From Amyloporia xantha (lineage: Eukaryota > Basidiomycota > Agaricomycetes > Polyporales > Adustoporiaceae), in contig JAYKKR010000001.1 of the NCBI GenBank assembly GCA_036971615.1, forward strand, positions 1,984,001-2,048,000: 64,000 nt of DNA. The letters run 5' to 3'. Position 1 is the stretch's first letter, and every line of letters begins with the position of its first letter. The position numbers and the translations under genes were made by a program. Below, piece by piece: positions 11,142 through 23,410 of this stretch. Under the pieces are notes generated by a model that saw only the letters and a list, made by a program, of their open reading frames with translations, did no database searches and was not told the DNA's origin.

Positions 11142-13070
11142 ATGTTCACCTGGCGACAGATCTGGCGTGTTGTACAGACTGTCGCTGTACCCGTCCTTTT
11201 TTCGCTGGTTTTCAACTATTTTGCTCCGAAGAACAAGGAAGAGGTCACACCCCCGTCCCAATTTCTCCCTGTCCTCCAGGATATTGGCTTCATTCCCACC
11301 GCATTTCCTGTAACTTATCGCCCCGATTCTGCTGACTTCGCGGCATACGAACGCGTTCACAACATCACCACACACACTCCGGACACAACTGCTGTATTGC
11401 TAAACTGGGCTCGCTTTCCTAATGTTCTCCTTATCACATCTCTCCTATGTGGACCGTGGCTAGACGACACTATCGCAGAAGTTATAATCTGGAATAATAG
11501 CCCTCGGCCGCTGAAATACGATGTACGGTCATTATTACTGCAGAATTGTCACCATACAGATGCCTATTCCATCATTGCTAGGACCTGAAAACCACCGGGT
11601 GCAAGAAGAGCAAGCTTAGAATACACAATGCGCCAGGGAACATGTACTTCCAGGGTCGTTTTATAGCATGTGCGGGAGCAAGCACTCCGTACTGTTTTAT
11701 CCAGGTGCGTAATTACGCTCGATCACTTTGTTTCTCCTCCTGAGCGCTGTTCGATCTCAGGATGACGACTTTCTCGTCCGTCCAGAGATCATTAAAGCTC
11801 TCAGAGGACGTATTGAGGACTCCAGCAACTCTCATGCCATCCACCTCCTCCCTCCTCCCGAGCACCTTTCCACTTCCCTCCGCGAAACTCACATTCCTAA
11901 GCCTGATCCCTCATATGTCTCCGACATCCACACATCATTCGCCTGGCTTGGACACGGCACGATTATGCACCGCTCGAAGGCAGACGAATTCCTAGCACTG
12001 ATGCTGCGCCTGAGGGTGTCCCAGGACGAGATGAAAATGGCCGACAACTATTTCTCGATTCTGAGCAACCGCGTGCCGGAGGTGTGGTTCGACCAGGACT
12101 TTCCCCTTGGTGGTGGACATGCGTTCACGACAGGAGCTGAAGGAGAAGAGAGAAACAGAAAACACATTGTTCGTCTGCTTTCCGTCACTTGCGACGTTTT
12201 GACACTCATTTATGGACAAAATTTTTCAGGTCAGGGCTGCTCAGTACCTCGATTCCGTCGCTCATTGCGGCACTGCTTCGTGTGATACCTCTGGAGATGT
12301 GAAACCATCGCGAGCAAAAGTACCGTACGTTTCTCTAGCACAGCATCCCCCTCCATCGCCCTGGACGCGTGCTGCGTGTCGCGGAGGTGCATGTGTTCTC
12401 GAGACCAACATACAGTTGCTTCCCGACACGATCAAACATTCAAGTGGTAACATTGGAAACGTCCTGACCTTGGAGGCGCAGAATCTGGAGACTTTGGGCG
12501 AGGCGGGTAAGCAGCACTACGAAACTTATCCACCCTCAAATGCTGTGGATACGAGACCGGATACCGCGTTCCGGAGCTTTACAAGTACGTATGGTATACT
12601 TCGTCGCGTTCGGCCCTGCTGACCTTGTCGGCTGTTTAGATGCTCGAAAAGGGGACACGATCATCTTAGACATCCTCGCGGACGTAAGCAATGTGCATGC
12701 GTGGCAGACGATAGAGATGGTGTGGCTTGTGGACGCGGACACGGAAAAGCTGATGTATGCGAGTACATTCGAATCATCCGAGGATAACGAGCTCTGGGTG
12801 CGTTTTCTCCGATCTGTCCCTATTCTTGCTTGTGGTATTTACCTCAATTCGAATTTCGTCTATCAGCGAGAAGCACCCCAGCGGGCTATCTGCGACGACA
12901 CGAAATCTGCGGGACCGGCCGGTGAAATTTTGCGCGAATGCAGCATCCAGATGGTTCTGGCGTCGAATGCCCTGCACTTACGCGCGACTGGCCGATTCTT
13001 CCGGGCACGACTGGAAGAAGACCGGAAGGAGGAGTGGACCGTATACGAGATATGGCTGCGGGGGCTGTAA
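11142..13070 (+). CDS. type II membrane glycosyltransferase-like protein
   Basis: Likely Golgi/ER glycosyltransferase resembling GT64/exostosin-type enzymes. Six exons (11142-11522, 11582-11704, 11761-12168, 12230-12584, 12640-12797, 12867-13070) give 542 residues. A signal anchor follows the start (VVQTVAVPVLFSLVFNYF, about residues 9-26), so the catalytic part should be lumenal. Fold marks are a VIIWNNSPRPL strand, then APGNMYFQGRFIAC and the acidic metal/nucleotide-sugar motif CFIQDDDFLV (DXD type, split by an intron after Gln). A later acidic HGTIMHRSKADEF segment follows. The C-terminal third (DTIILDILADVSNVH, MVWLVDAD) is not diagnostic. The family call is moderate; sugar donor and acceptor are unknown. 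Confidence 0.72.
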
Positions 13071-13740
13071 GCTGTGAATTATCACCTATCTATTTAATCA
13101 AATTAGAGTTCGCAATATGTATATCGGCTATGTGTGCTTGAGAGCAGCTAGATCCGAGTTGCCTTACGCTGTTGTGTGGTTTGTCGGCTGTGCTGTCTTA
13201 CGCGTGCCAGAGGTCGAATAGGCGCTGAACTCACCTAGCCGAGCCCGAGTGCGCAAGTCCTTTCGCTTGATCACCTCTGATCACCTCTTCACTGAAACAA
13301 ACCAGCAAAGCGAGAACGGTCTTATCATTGCTATGTCCAGTTGTTGTTGATTGAAGCAATTTAGTGAAACACGGACGGCACACCCCATAGCCCCTCAGAT
13401 CATCATTACACGATCTGTTCAATCAACCACTCCCCGGTCTTTCGTCTCTGCAGCTGGATCTTTCGGCCTAGGATACGAGTGCAAATAGCGAACTGCGACG
13501 TCGGCCTCGGTCGGTTTACCCTGAAACGATCTAGAGAGTTGCTTACTGAGGGTCTCTCAACTTCGGCCTATCAAGCTAAGATCCAGACTTGAAAGTTGAG
13601 GCTAATCCGCCCAATATCCGCCGCCGATAGGCAATTGGAGTCACTGTAAGCATACTGATCACATGGGACATGCGAATGCGTTCTCATAAACCGGTCATTT
13701 GCTTACACGAAAGGCCCCCGCTCCCGCCCTAGTTGCAGCC
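13071..13740. other. intergenic region upstream of the molybdenum-cofactor gene
   Basis: Holds the MOCS1 promoter. No gene, RNA or clear repeat identified. Confidence 0.4.
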
Positions 13741-16137
13741 ATGATTCTTCTCCGCAGATCCTATCTTAGTCTACCCAAGAGGATAGGCCGTCGCGGAATC
13801 CAAAATGTCTCTGTCCGGGGACAAGCCGAGGTGATTCCTCTGGGGCACGGTCTTCGCGCGCGGGTCAAGGTATGATGATGGTCGGTCTCTATCGGCTGAT
13901 TTCCTGATTACAGACCATAGGAGAAACTCGCCCGAATTGACTCTGAGCGACCTGTTTCTCCATTCCTAGTGGACTCATTCAACCGCCGGCACGATTACTT
14001 GCGCATATCTCTCACAGAGAGATGCAATCTCCGATGTGCGTGCATCGGTCATCTGGTAGGCAGTGCTACCGCTGATGGCAATGATACCCCGCTCAGGTTT
14101 CTACTGTATGCCAAGCGACGGCATTGAGCTGTCTCCAAAGGAACATATCTTAACGGACGATGAAATAATTCGTCTGGCAACCTTGTTCGTTAAGAGCGGT
14201 GTGACTAAGATCAGGTTGACCGGGGGTGAACCTACCGTGAGGAAGGGTTTAGTAGATATCGTGGGTGCGTAATTCGCGCTCCGTGATACCGCGGGCGATG
14301 AACACCGTTTTGTCGTGCTCTGGATAGCTCGTCTCAACGAATTGCGTCAATTGGGCCTTCAGTCCATAGGCATGACCACAAATGGCATCGCCCTAGAACG
14401 CCGCTTACCGTCATTGGTCGAGAATGGTCTGACCCATCTAAACCTAAGGTATTTTTGGCAGATGCCAGTCTGACTCAATAAATTCTGATGCAATGTATGC
14501 TAGTTTGGATACTCTGGACCCTTTCAAGTTTGAAATCATGACTCGACGCATGGGGCACGAGGCCGTGCTTCGCTCGCTACGCGCCGCACTTTCGTTAGGC
14601 CTGCGGTCCGTAAAACTGAATGTAGTGGTCGTCAAGGGCCTGAATGATGCCGAAGTTCTCGATTTTCTGGAGTTGACAAAGGACGAGAACCTCTCGGTTC
14701 GCTTCATTGAATTCATGCCATTCACAGGTGATTGGACTCCCATGCCTTCATGTCGTTGGCTCATACATTTACCCTTTTTACAGGTAACAAATGGGACAAG
14801 GCAAAGATGGTGCCTTCTTCCGAGCTACTGGCCGTCATCCAAAGGAACCACCCAAATCTTATCAAGGCACCTGACGAACTGAATGACACCGCTCGCTCGT
14901 ATATCATCCCTGGCTACAAGGGCAGTTTTGGGTTCATCAGCAGCATGTCCGACCACTTCTGCGGATCATGCAACCGACTGAGGCTCACTGCGGACGGCCA
15001 AATCAAAGTGAGAATTTTTCAAACCAGAGTGCCTATTCCCTTATACCACGTGTCGTCTCACGCTGTATATATCATTCATTAGGTTTGTCTGTTTGACGCC
15101 AAGGAAATCTCGCTCCGTGATCAGATGAGGCAAGGGGTAACGGATGACGAACTTCTCGGGACTATAGGTCGTGCTGTCCGGGGAAAGCAGGAGAAGCACG
15201 CCGGTATGGAGGACATTGACGTCGTACATAATCGACCTATGATCCTCATAGGAGGTTGAGTCCGTTTTCCTCCCTTAATTGGACGTTTGTCGCCCACCGA
15301 TGCACGTCTAATTCCGTCCTGATCCGTCCGTTTTCCTCAGGGCCCCGTATTCACGCGAATTTTCGACGTACATCATCCAGTCTATTCATGTTGAGACCAG
15401 TATGGAGCCAAATTTATCCGACTCACCGCGGTTCTTCCCCGTCTCGATCCTTCAGTGTCTCTTCATCAGAAACGGGCGCCGCTCACGTCACTTCACGCTT
15501 AACCCATCTTGACGATTGTGGTCGCGGGTCCATGGTGGACGTGTCAAAAAAAGAGCCGACCGAGCGCAATGCGATTGCAATGGGACGAATCTACATTCCA
15601 GAGGTTGCCTATGACCTCATCACCGCGACTTATTCCGCCGCCGATACACACGTCTCCTCCGATCCAGCTTCTCCACTTGAGAAAGCCAAAGCCAAGGCGC
15701 GACGCAAGGGGGACGTTCTAACAGTCGCACAGCTCGCTGCCATAATGGGCTGTAAACGTACTTCCGATCTAATTCCGCTCTGCCACCCGCTACAGCTGTC
15801 GCATGTGTCTGTAATGCTGCAGCCAGAAGTTCACCGATCAACTTCCGGATCCTCAGGGCAAGAAGCGCAGCGCGACGGGAACGTTATCGGAGATCCCGAT
15901 GTCGGACCCTGCAAAGGGCGCGGGGTAGAACGGGTGATATATAGTATTGTTTGCCGAGCGGAGGTGTCATGCGAGGGCAAGACCGGAGTCGAGATGGAGG
16001 CCCTGACCGCGGTCTCGGTAGGGTTACTGACTGTATGGGACATGCTGAAGGCAGTTGCGGGGAAGGAGATGATGATAGGTGACATAGTCGTCTCGCAGAA
16101 ACAAGGGGGGAAGAGCGGCAACTTCAAGCGGCCGTGA
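13741..16137 (+). CDS. MOCS1: molybdenum cofactor step 1: MoaA and MoaC domains (MOCS1/cnxABC type)
   Basis: Makes cyclic pyranopterin monophosphate from GTP. Exons 13741-13869, 13921-14035, 14097-14264, 14328-14448, 14504-14727, 14784-15007, 15083-15254 and 15341-16137 give a 649-residue fusion. MoaA part: mitochondrial-like start ([18 protein letters not shown]), radical-SAM cluster motif RCNLRCFYC (CxxxCxxC), GGEPTVRK, and the second cluster site CGSCNRLRL with a third Cys 13 residues later (KVCLFD). MoaC part: [53 protein letters not shown] and QKQGGKSG. If the last intron (15255-15340) stays in, translation stops at 15257-15259 and yields a 385-residue MoaA ending ILIGG. MoaC alone would then need an internal start. 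Confidence 0.94.
15255..15340 (+). other. predicted alternative intron switching MoaA alone versus MoaA-MoaC fusion
   Basis: This 86-nt segment starts GTTGAG, contains CTAAT at 15308-15312 (28 nt before the end) and a pyrimidine-rich tract, and ends TTTTCCTCAG. Removing it joins GGA-G to GG-CCC and keeps the reading frame into MoaC. Retaining it leaves a TGA directly after the codons for Gly-Gly. The layout is read from the sequence; actual alternative splicing is inferred. Confidence 0.7.
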
Positions 16138-16725
16138 CGGCTGCGTTCGAGCGATCCGTGAACCTCGCGATTACATGTTCCAGGCATCGTGCGGGTCTGG
16201 ACTTCATGCGCTTTCAAGTTGTTAAATATAACATGCTGCCACTCATTACCCCAATCTGGAGAAGCCGAGACGGGGCATGCGGAGCAAGGGGTGGTGTGGC
16301 CCCTTGGAATTAGAACTAACCTTTGATGTGGTTCCGCGCCACCAGTAGCGATGCGTACTAGGAATACTGCGGCGGGTAGGCGGGTCATTCGATCACTTCT
16401 AACTTGTGGACGTCAGGGATGATCGAGGCGTAAGAATTTGCTGGGTATCTAGATACGTAAATACAATCAATGAGCACAGTATCCAATAACGCAAAGTATC
16501 CGTAACTTCATTCGCATTACGATCGATTTTGCAGGACAAGTACTATGTCGGTTTGGTACTACTAGTGGTAGATGTGGTAGAGTAATCGGAACGAGGAAAC
16601 GAAAGAGAACATAAAGGTGAGTGCTATAAATATAGAGGTGGGAAGATGCTAGTGATACATCACAGTGGTCAGCGTTTCCAGCGCGGTCCTTGATTGAGTT
16701 CACAGTGTACGAGAAGTGTCAAAGA
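16138..16725. other. intergenic region between convergent genes
   Basis: About 590 bp joining the 3' ends of the MOCS1 and GNAT genes. AT-rich near 16450-16640. No gene or repeat identified. Confidence 0.4.
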
Positions 16726-17929
16726 TCACCAATGCCCCCTCTTTGCCCCAATGAATCCGAGCTCCAAGGAGTCTTCGACGCCTTGCGGCTTGTCCTTGCC
16801 GCACAGTCCGGCAAACCCGACCCGGTCATAGACGCGCTGCGCGCTGTTATCATGTCCGACGTATAGCACGACACGGTCTTTTCCACAGTCAAACAGAAGT
16901 CTGATAATCCCAATGAGTAATGAACGCGAAAAGGGATGCCGTATACACATACCGAGCGGTGACATCGCGTACCAGGAATTCAGCACACCTCCTCCGCCTC
17001 CACGCGGGCGTAGTATACACTTTGGTGATGGCGGAAACGCGTTGGGAATTCCGCGTGACCGCACATATTGTGGTAATGTCTCCGTTGGCGTCGTAGACCC
17101 ATATCTGGCCCTTTATAATCAGTTCTCGTGCTTCTATCCGCGCATTTTGAATCGACAGGGGAAAATAGACCTGTCAGCATGGTAACGTCTTGTCAATACT
17201 TGATCGGAGCGAAGGGGTGGTACAAGATCTTACCGAGTCATCGGCAAATTCCTTGCAAAGCTGAGCGACTGACTCTAGATCGCTGGCAATCGCCCTTCTT
17301 AGCACATGTCCTTGAGGCAGTTGCGCATCCGAGGGCCGGAACGTGTGGCGTGTGCAAAAGGAGAAGGATGCCGCGTAGAATGGTTCAGGTTCTACTGCGA
17401 ATCCCGTCAAATCTGTCCAATGCCGGGCAAAGGCTTTGACTAGCGGTGTCATTCCAAACACAGAGAAGACACGCTCGGGAGGGACGCAAGACCGCAGATG
17501 ACCGGCGAGTTGAGTGATTTTCGGTAGTAGCCACTCCGATGAGAGAGTGCTGGGATGATGTTGAGTCCAAAGGAAAATGGGGTATTCGCCGAGAGTCCAG
17601 TTCACACAAGACAACACGAGATCGAGAGTCGGCCGGGTGGATGGCGCGAAACTCCACAATGTGAGCCAAAACGAGCCTTCACTGTGATGTGGCAAGGTGC
17701 ACGAAGGGTCTAACGCCGAGAAATGCGCATCTACGTCCGCATCGCTGATGAACTGGGACCCGCTCAAGGCAGCTTCTGCGCTGACCCGTTTCAGGGCATG
17801 TGCGAGAACGATATTTGCCGAAGCTTCGTTTCGGCGAAGAGTAGGGTATGAGTATGCCAAGAAATCGCTTGCCGTATCATGCTGAATGATTACAGAGTGG
17901 CGTAAAGGAGATGCATTTAAACCCGGCAT
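16726..17929 (-). CDS. GNAT-family N-acetyltransferase
   Basis: Probable acetyl-CoA-dependent acetyltransferase. Exons 17929-17234, 17170-16953 and 16900-16726 give 362 residues. The C-terminal half carries the GNAT core: a strand ending GQIWVYDANGDITTICAVTR, then RVSAITKVYTTPAWRRRR, which is the beta4 strand followed by the acetyl-CoA pyrophosphate loop (form Q/R-x-x-G/A, here WRRRRCAEF). The last strand/helix pair is VVLYVGHDNSAQRVYDRVGF, the usual N-x-x-A-x-x-x-Y-x-x-x-G-F ending. The N-terminal 200 residues are a divergent domain typical of fungal two-domain GNATs. The substrate is not evident, and the gene does not pair with a neighbour. Confidence 0.85.
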
Positions 17930-19855
17930 CGTGAATCAACCTAAAAGCAAGAGTTTAGACGCGAGAGGACACAGAAGACGCGTAGTCAACGCACTGATTA
18001 TAGGAGGGACGACTGTACGGTATGCCAGGAGACGGATACAGAACTGGTGGAATGTCCGCATACATGACATCCCGCTCGCCTTTTATACACTGAGACAGTG
18101 GGGGGAGACACTATTTGCAACAGGTATTTTCTGACAAATAGAGTATACACAGCGCAAACCAACCGAGGTTTAGCGTCCCGGCGAGTCAGGGAAATTAACC
18201 GTCATTGGTCGACATCGGCTAGATCTGAATTCAGGCCGCTATTTCTCACTGCTTCCCGGTTGCCAGACGTCCGGAAAACAGGCACACGAACGCCAACACT
18301 CCGACCGAGCGCTCACGGGTCCGAGCGTCCACCGGTAGACATATAGGCACAGACGCATCTCACAGGGAGGCGGAATGTACGCCATGATCTGGCAGTGCCG
18401 TCTAAAGTGATACTGAGGTGAATCTGCCCAATCTGGTCAATTGTTATGCCGAGCCGGTCAAAGACCCACCACCTCCGTCCTGTCGCGTATATATCGTTAG
18501 CCTCCTGTAATCGCTGACAGCGGCGGGAAGAAAACGCTTGCTCGGGCTCTGAGTTGTCAAATTACGTGGCTAGTGTCACGCCCAGCGGAGTGTTTGCAAT
18601 GTTTATCTTAGCTGAGTTCCATACATGATGATGAAGGGTCAAATGCAGTGAACGACGACGGTGTGTGAACCGCAATTCAACCCCATCAAGCCACGCGACC
18701 GTGTCCAAACCGTTTCACATGACTCCTTTCCTCCTCCTGCGACCATCATGCATCACTCGTGAAAGGAAATCGCCCTAACATGTCTCTTGTATTTATTTCT
18801 TTTCAGTTTGTCACAAGGCTCTCCATCCCGATCAGCGCAGCTTTCATCATCCCAGCACCTGGATCTGCGTTTTACGGTATATTATATTCCTGCGCCGATA
18901 GCAGCGGCGAACCGAGTTCATGGGCAGCGAGTGACTGTCAAATTATCAAACCTCGAGGCCCGGCTAGTGGTCCGTAGGGCAGTACCACTGAACTCCACGT
19001 GTCCCTACCCTCCGCGGATTACGGGCTCTACTCGAGAGCGCGCTGTGCTGAGGCTATGCTCTATTCATAGCCCGAGTCCGAGGGGTGGAGGGAGGTAGCC
19101 AAGGTCAGGTCATTTCCGACTGACTCGATTACTAGTAACTTTGGGCGCCCCTCATTACTGGATGGAGTTGGATGCGCCGGGTGCAAATCTACCTCACTAA
19201 CGTACGTCGGGCTGGCAGTGTCTTGGCACACCATTATCCCGCTCGATTTCGCAAGACAAGTCGGCTCCGTCTGTAACAGTGACAGACTAAATGACTGGAC
19301 CCGGACAACGTGACCAGTCCCGTGGCAGCGATTCACTTTTGCTTCACTAGCTTATGAGCGTATCGATAGCTGAGACGTCCCTCTGCCGTACCCTTCAACG
19401 AAACTACTGATTCCATATTGCGCCACAAGGGTCGGAAACGTCAATTGTCGTAGGCTGACATGCATCGTTCACCAGAGATACCCTGAGTATAGAACCCGAT
19501 GATGCGACCACCCTAGTTGGCCGGGATGCCATCACTTAGAGATGCCCTCCTAATGCAGGTATTTGCTCCAGATGGCCGTAGTCAGCCACTGCTGCTGACC
19601 TGAGATCATAAAGATGCGTCGGTGTTCAATATGCGAGCCGTCGGTCATGAAGCATCAGCGTACCACCCGGAGCATCATCGCTGAGTGGTCCATTTGTCCG
19701 CCGAGATATCAGGCTGACTACAGCAGCATAGGGCGCTGTGAGTGTCTGCAGTTAAGTGACGCAATGCTCACGAGCTCGCAAGCAAGTCGGATATTTTGGG
19801 TTGTTACGCCGTAATGCAGCCTGTGACTCAGGATCAGACTGCGCAAACACCATTG
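17930..19855. other. 1.9-kb intergenic region
   Basis: Between the GNAT 5' end and the amidase 3' end. Open frames are short and unrecognised (for example 18759-18977 and 19061-19336). No RNA gene or clear repeat seen. The sequence may contain decayed elements I cannot identify. Confidence 0.35.
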
Positions 19856-21875
19856 CTATATTCCCGTGGGTTTGAAACCGTTTACTTGCGGAATGCGGAC
19901 CGCCTCTTCTACAACCGAAAGCATACCTAAGAGGCGCTCCTCGTTCAAACGTCTCCCTATCAGCTGCAGCCCAACCGATGCGTTGTCGTAGGTCTCCGGG
20001 ACCCATTGCTGCCTAACGAACTCCTCCACTGTATTTCTTGGGCTAACACTAGGAGTGAAGTCGTCCGAGACGTCCCGCGGGGTGTAGCCCCGAGACTTGA
20101 AACGACCTGCCGGGAAGACCACCGCTGGAAAATCCATCAAGTTCCAGTACGAAGTATAACCCCACCAACGAGTAGTGTCGTGTGGTGGTGCTAGGGTCGG
20201 GGCCACAGGGCTTAAAATAGCATCGACATGCCGGCCCGTAGCCGTCCTCAGCTTGGTCGCATTCCAATGCGCAACAATCGTCGATCGGAACCTTTCCCGA
20301 GCGAGATTGAGTTTGAAAGTCTCAGCGATGGTGAATGGCGTCCCGCCATTAGGCACCTGCGATAAAATCCATTCTGATTGTGGAACTATTGGTTCCCCCT
20401 TTAGGACTTCTCGGTATTCCTCGCCGCCATCGAGAAAATAAAGCCTGGCCTTCAGGGTTGATGTCAGTGTTATCTTTACCGAGATTTTGGTGGAACTCAC
20501 AATTAAGTCCCACGCTTCCTGATGATCAACAGGTACCCAGGTAATAACGTCATGCCCTGCGGCGATCAAGCAGTCCTTGGTCCTTTTCAGTGCATCAAGG
20601 ATGGGGGGGTGCGGGCTGACCACACCGTCGTCCCACAGAATGGCGATTGACAATTTCTTCGGGATCCCATCACCCTCGACTATATTCTGTTTCCATGGTA
20701 TTTCCAGCAGGGGTGGCTCCATCAACCAGGGCTCGTATTGGAGCATCACTCGACAAAAGAGTGCCAGGTCGCGCGCGGAAGTGGCGAGAGGGCCGAGGGC
20801 TCCTACAATTGCATCCATGCCATCATGGGAACCCTCCAGACCCGCATGGGGCATCCGACCAACGGATCCTTTCAGACCATACAGGCCCATATGCGCAGCG
20901 GGAATACGCTACAGAGAATTTGTATTTCACATAAGCGTAGAATTTGACTTGGATGTTACTTACTATAGATCCCCCAATATCCGTACCAATCCCCATTGGG
21001 CTGCCGTGGACAGCAATCAGAGAGCTTTCACCTCCGCTGCTACCGCCGGGAGTAAGCTCTGAAGCATGATTGGCGATTTATAAGGGAATGCACGCCCGGC
21101 AAAGGAGCTTACCTCGATTAAAGGGGTTGCATGTGCGGCCATAGATGTTGTTATGAGTTTCCAATGACTAAAAAACAACTCGTCAGCAAGCGGTTAATAT
21201 CGTTTGAAATACTGGGAGGCGGACCAATAGAGTCTGTGGATTAGCAGTCTTCACATATAAAACAGCCCCAGCCTTGCGTAGAATCGCGGTGACCACGGCA
21301 TCGTGGGTAGCGACCTTATTACACGCCCAGGCTATGTAGCCAGTGGACGTGTCATGACCTTTGACACGGATATGATCTTTGATTGACACAGGCAGACCAT
21401 GTAATGGACCGACAACCTGGCCCGTCTCCTTTAAATGTCTGTCGAGCTCTGCCGCCCTCTGAAAGCCCTCCTCGAACATGACCTCGGTCAGGCAATTGGT
21501 GAGGCCCTGCGCAATAGTCGCAACATGACAGAATGCCTTCAAGACCTCAACCGCAGTATAGCGGCGACTCCGAAGAGACTCGACCAAGGATGTGGCATCC
21601 TGATGAACGATCTCGTGCTCTCTGGGAGTAAGCTGGGATGTCGGTAACGCGGAAACGTCCGTTCTGGACTGCGGGACTTGCTCCTTCAATCTCCACTGGG
21701 GCCATCGATCTAGAAGAGCCTGTCGGTCCCTGACCTTCCGTTTTGCAACGGCCTGCCAGTCCAATGACGTCCTTGTTATGGAGTATTTGCAGTCGATGGC
21801 GACCTCACGACAAAAGTCACCGTTGGGGGGCATGGTCCAGGGATGTCGGCTACGGGAGGAGAGTGTGCAGGACAT
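19856..21875 (-). CDS. amidase-signature hydrolase (acetamidase/fatty-acid-amide-hydrolase type)
   Basis: Hydrolyses amide bonds through a Ser-cisSer-Lys triad. Exons 21875-21225, 21167-21113, 21058-20964 and 20908-19856 give 617 residues. Lys is in HGLPVSIKDHIRVKG. The Gly/Ser-rich signature is TPGGSSGGESSLIAVHGSP, followed by GIGTDIGGSI with the nucleophilic Ser. ETHNNIYGRTCNPFNR and RIPAAHMGLYGLKGSVGRMP are conserved flanks. The C-terminal domain has ILSPVAPTLAPPHD, YWNLMDFPAVVFP and VGLQLIGRRLNEERLLGM. Two starts are possible, 21875 and 21833 (MPPNGDF). No targeting sequence is obvious. The family is certain; the exact substrate (acetamide, fatty amide or other) is unknown. Confidence 0.92.
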
Positions 21876-23410
21876 TCAAACCGTCCTACAGGCAGTGCTG
21901 CACTTAAGCGGGTGCGACTCGACGGAGATAGAAATAACTCTCTTCTCGCCATCATGAGATAGCCAATCCAAACTACTTTTCAAGCGCCTCATAGAACATG
22001 TGGTGGGCGTCCTACCGTATACGCAGGCTCGTCTGCCCATCGCGCGCACCGGACAAGGGGAGAGTGTCAGAAAGCGCCAATGCCCCGTCTCGGCGGTTGT
22101 ATCGACCAGCGCGAAAGCCCGGATCTGTTACAGATTGCCCCGACCTTTACAAAAATCTGGCAGAGGTGTTCACGAGTAAAGATGCTTCGAGCAGACGCCC
22201 GCGAGTTCAATTTCAGCGACACATTATTCGGCGCTCTTCAGCATGCGTTCTCGGCGGAGGTTCAAGCAAAGTCATGCTCATCCGGATAGCCGAGATTTCC
22301 CACTGCGAGCGTTTACAATCTACTCGGAGAGAAACGAGGCAAGGCTATGTTCTATTTCCTTGTCCACGAGACGTGCGCCCTGGTCGAAAAAACATTCGTA
22401 TCGTAACATCAGCGCCCGGCTGACCAGATCCAGCAGTGCAGTACTCACATCTCGGACTCTGATTATCGTAGGAATTGACTCCACCTTCCATGGTGCTCCT
22501 CGAAAAGGATTGGTCGAGCTTTTCCACCTGTCAGCCGCACGGTCAGGAAGACTTGGCTCCAAAAAGGATAGACGTCGACATAACCCACTCTGCTCTCTGT
22601 CCAACATGGACAATCAATGCCGAGGGAGCGTCTGCCGGCCCAAAGGTACCTTGAATAAGTTTATCGACGGCGACGCAATCCTGTCAAGTGTTATCAGACC
22701 TGGATCGCACGAATAGTCTCGATTCGAACTGAGCCCGCACCGGACACCACAGCTTTCCCTCTTCGTCGCGAGATGCATAAAAAATCAAGAATTGTTCTTG
22801 TGTCCCATCGCCCAGCGTCGCTGGACTTGCTGGATCTTGGCTGGCGGCAAGCGGCATGAAGGCACAGCGGTACAATGATAGCTACTCCGGGGATTTCGTC
22901 TGTCCTGGCGCCCTTGGCTTGACTGTGCCCTTGACCAGTGTGACACGAATATTCGGCACTGGTTTATCACAACAGTTGCGCCCCTGCAAGCAGTGTCGAT
23001 CACAAGGAATATCGAACATGTGGCCATCAAAGGGCGACGCGCTCACTAGACCATAACGCGACATTCGGTCATTTCGCTTCCTCCTCAAGTGATCAATTCA
23101 CTCAGACCAGATCGCTATCAACGGATATTCTGCCAGCGCTGCCTCCATAAATTAAAACAACGCCCAGTGTGAACGGCCGGCTGGGCTGCCACCGCTATGC
23201 GTGCCAAGCAATGCTGACCGAATGTCCATGGAATCAGAATCAGAAAGGTAATGGAGGTATGAGCCTGACCGGAACGCTACGATATTATCTATACCTACAC
23301 AGAGTCCGTCCGAATAAATGAAGGCGATGGTGACACACATAAGCTATCCAATATGCTACTGTAGGCTTCGCAGTCCGAAGAGTCCACCACTACCAGAATC
23401 ATAGAAAACC
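21876..23410. other. 1.5-kb intergenic region
   Basis: Upstream of the amidase and downstream of the Thr-rich repeat gene. Frames of 60-157 codons overlap on both strands (22243-22716, 22320-22613) without any recognised family. Nothing else identified. Confidence 0.35.

Noticed and set aside
15256..16137. MoaC as a separate gene starting with TTG at 15256
   Set aside because: TTG is not a plausible start, and the 86-nt intron joins MoaC in frame to MoaA. Internal ATGs at about 15388 or 15532 remain possible minor starts.
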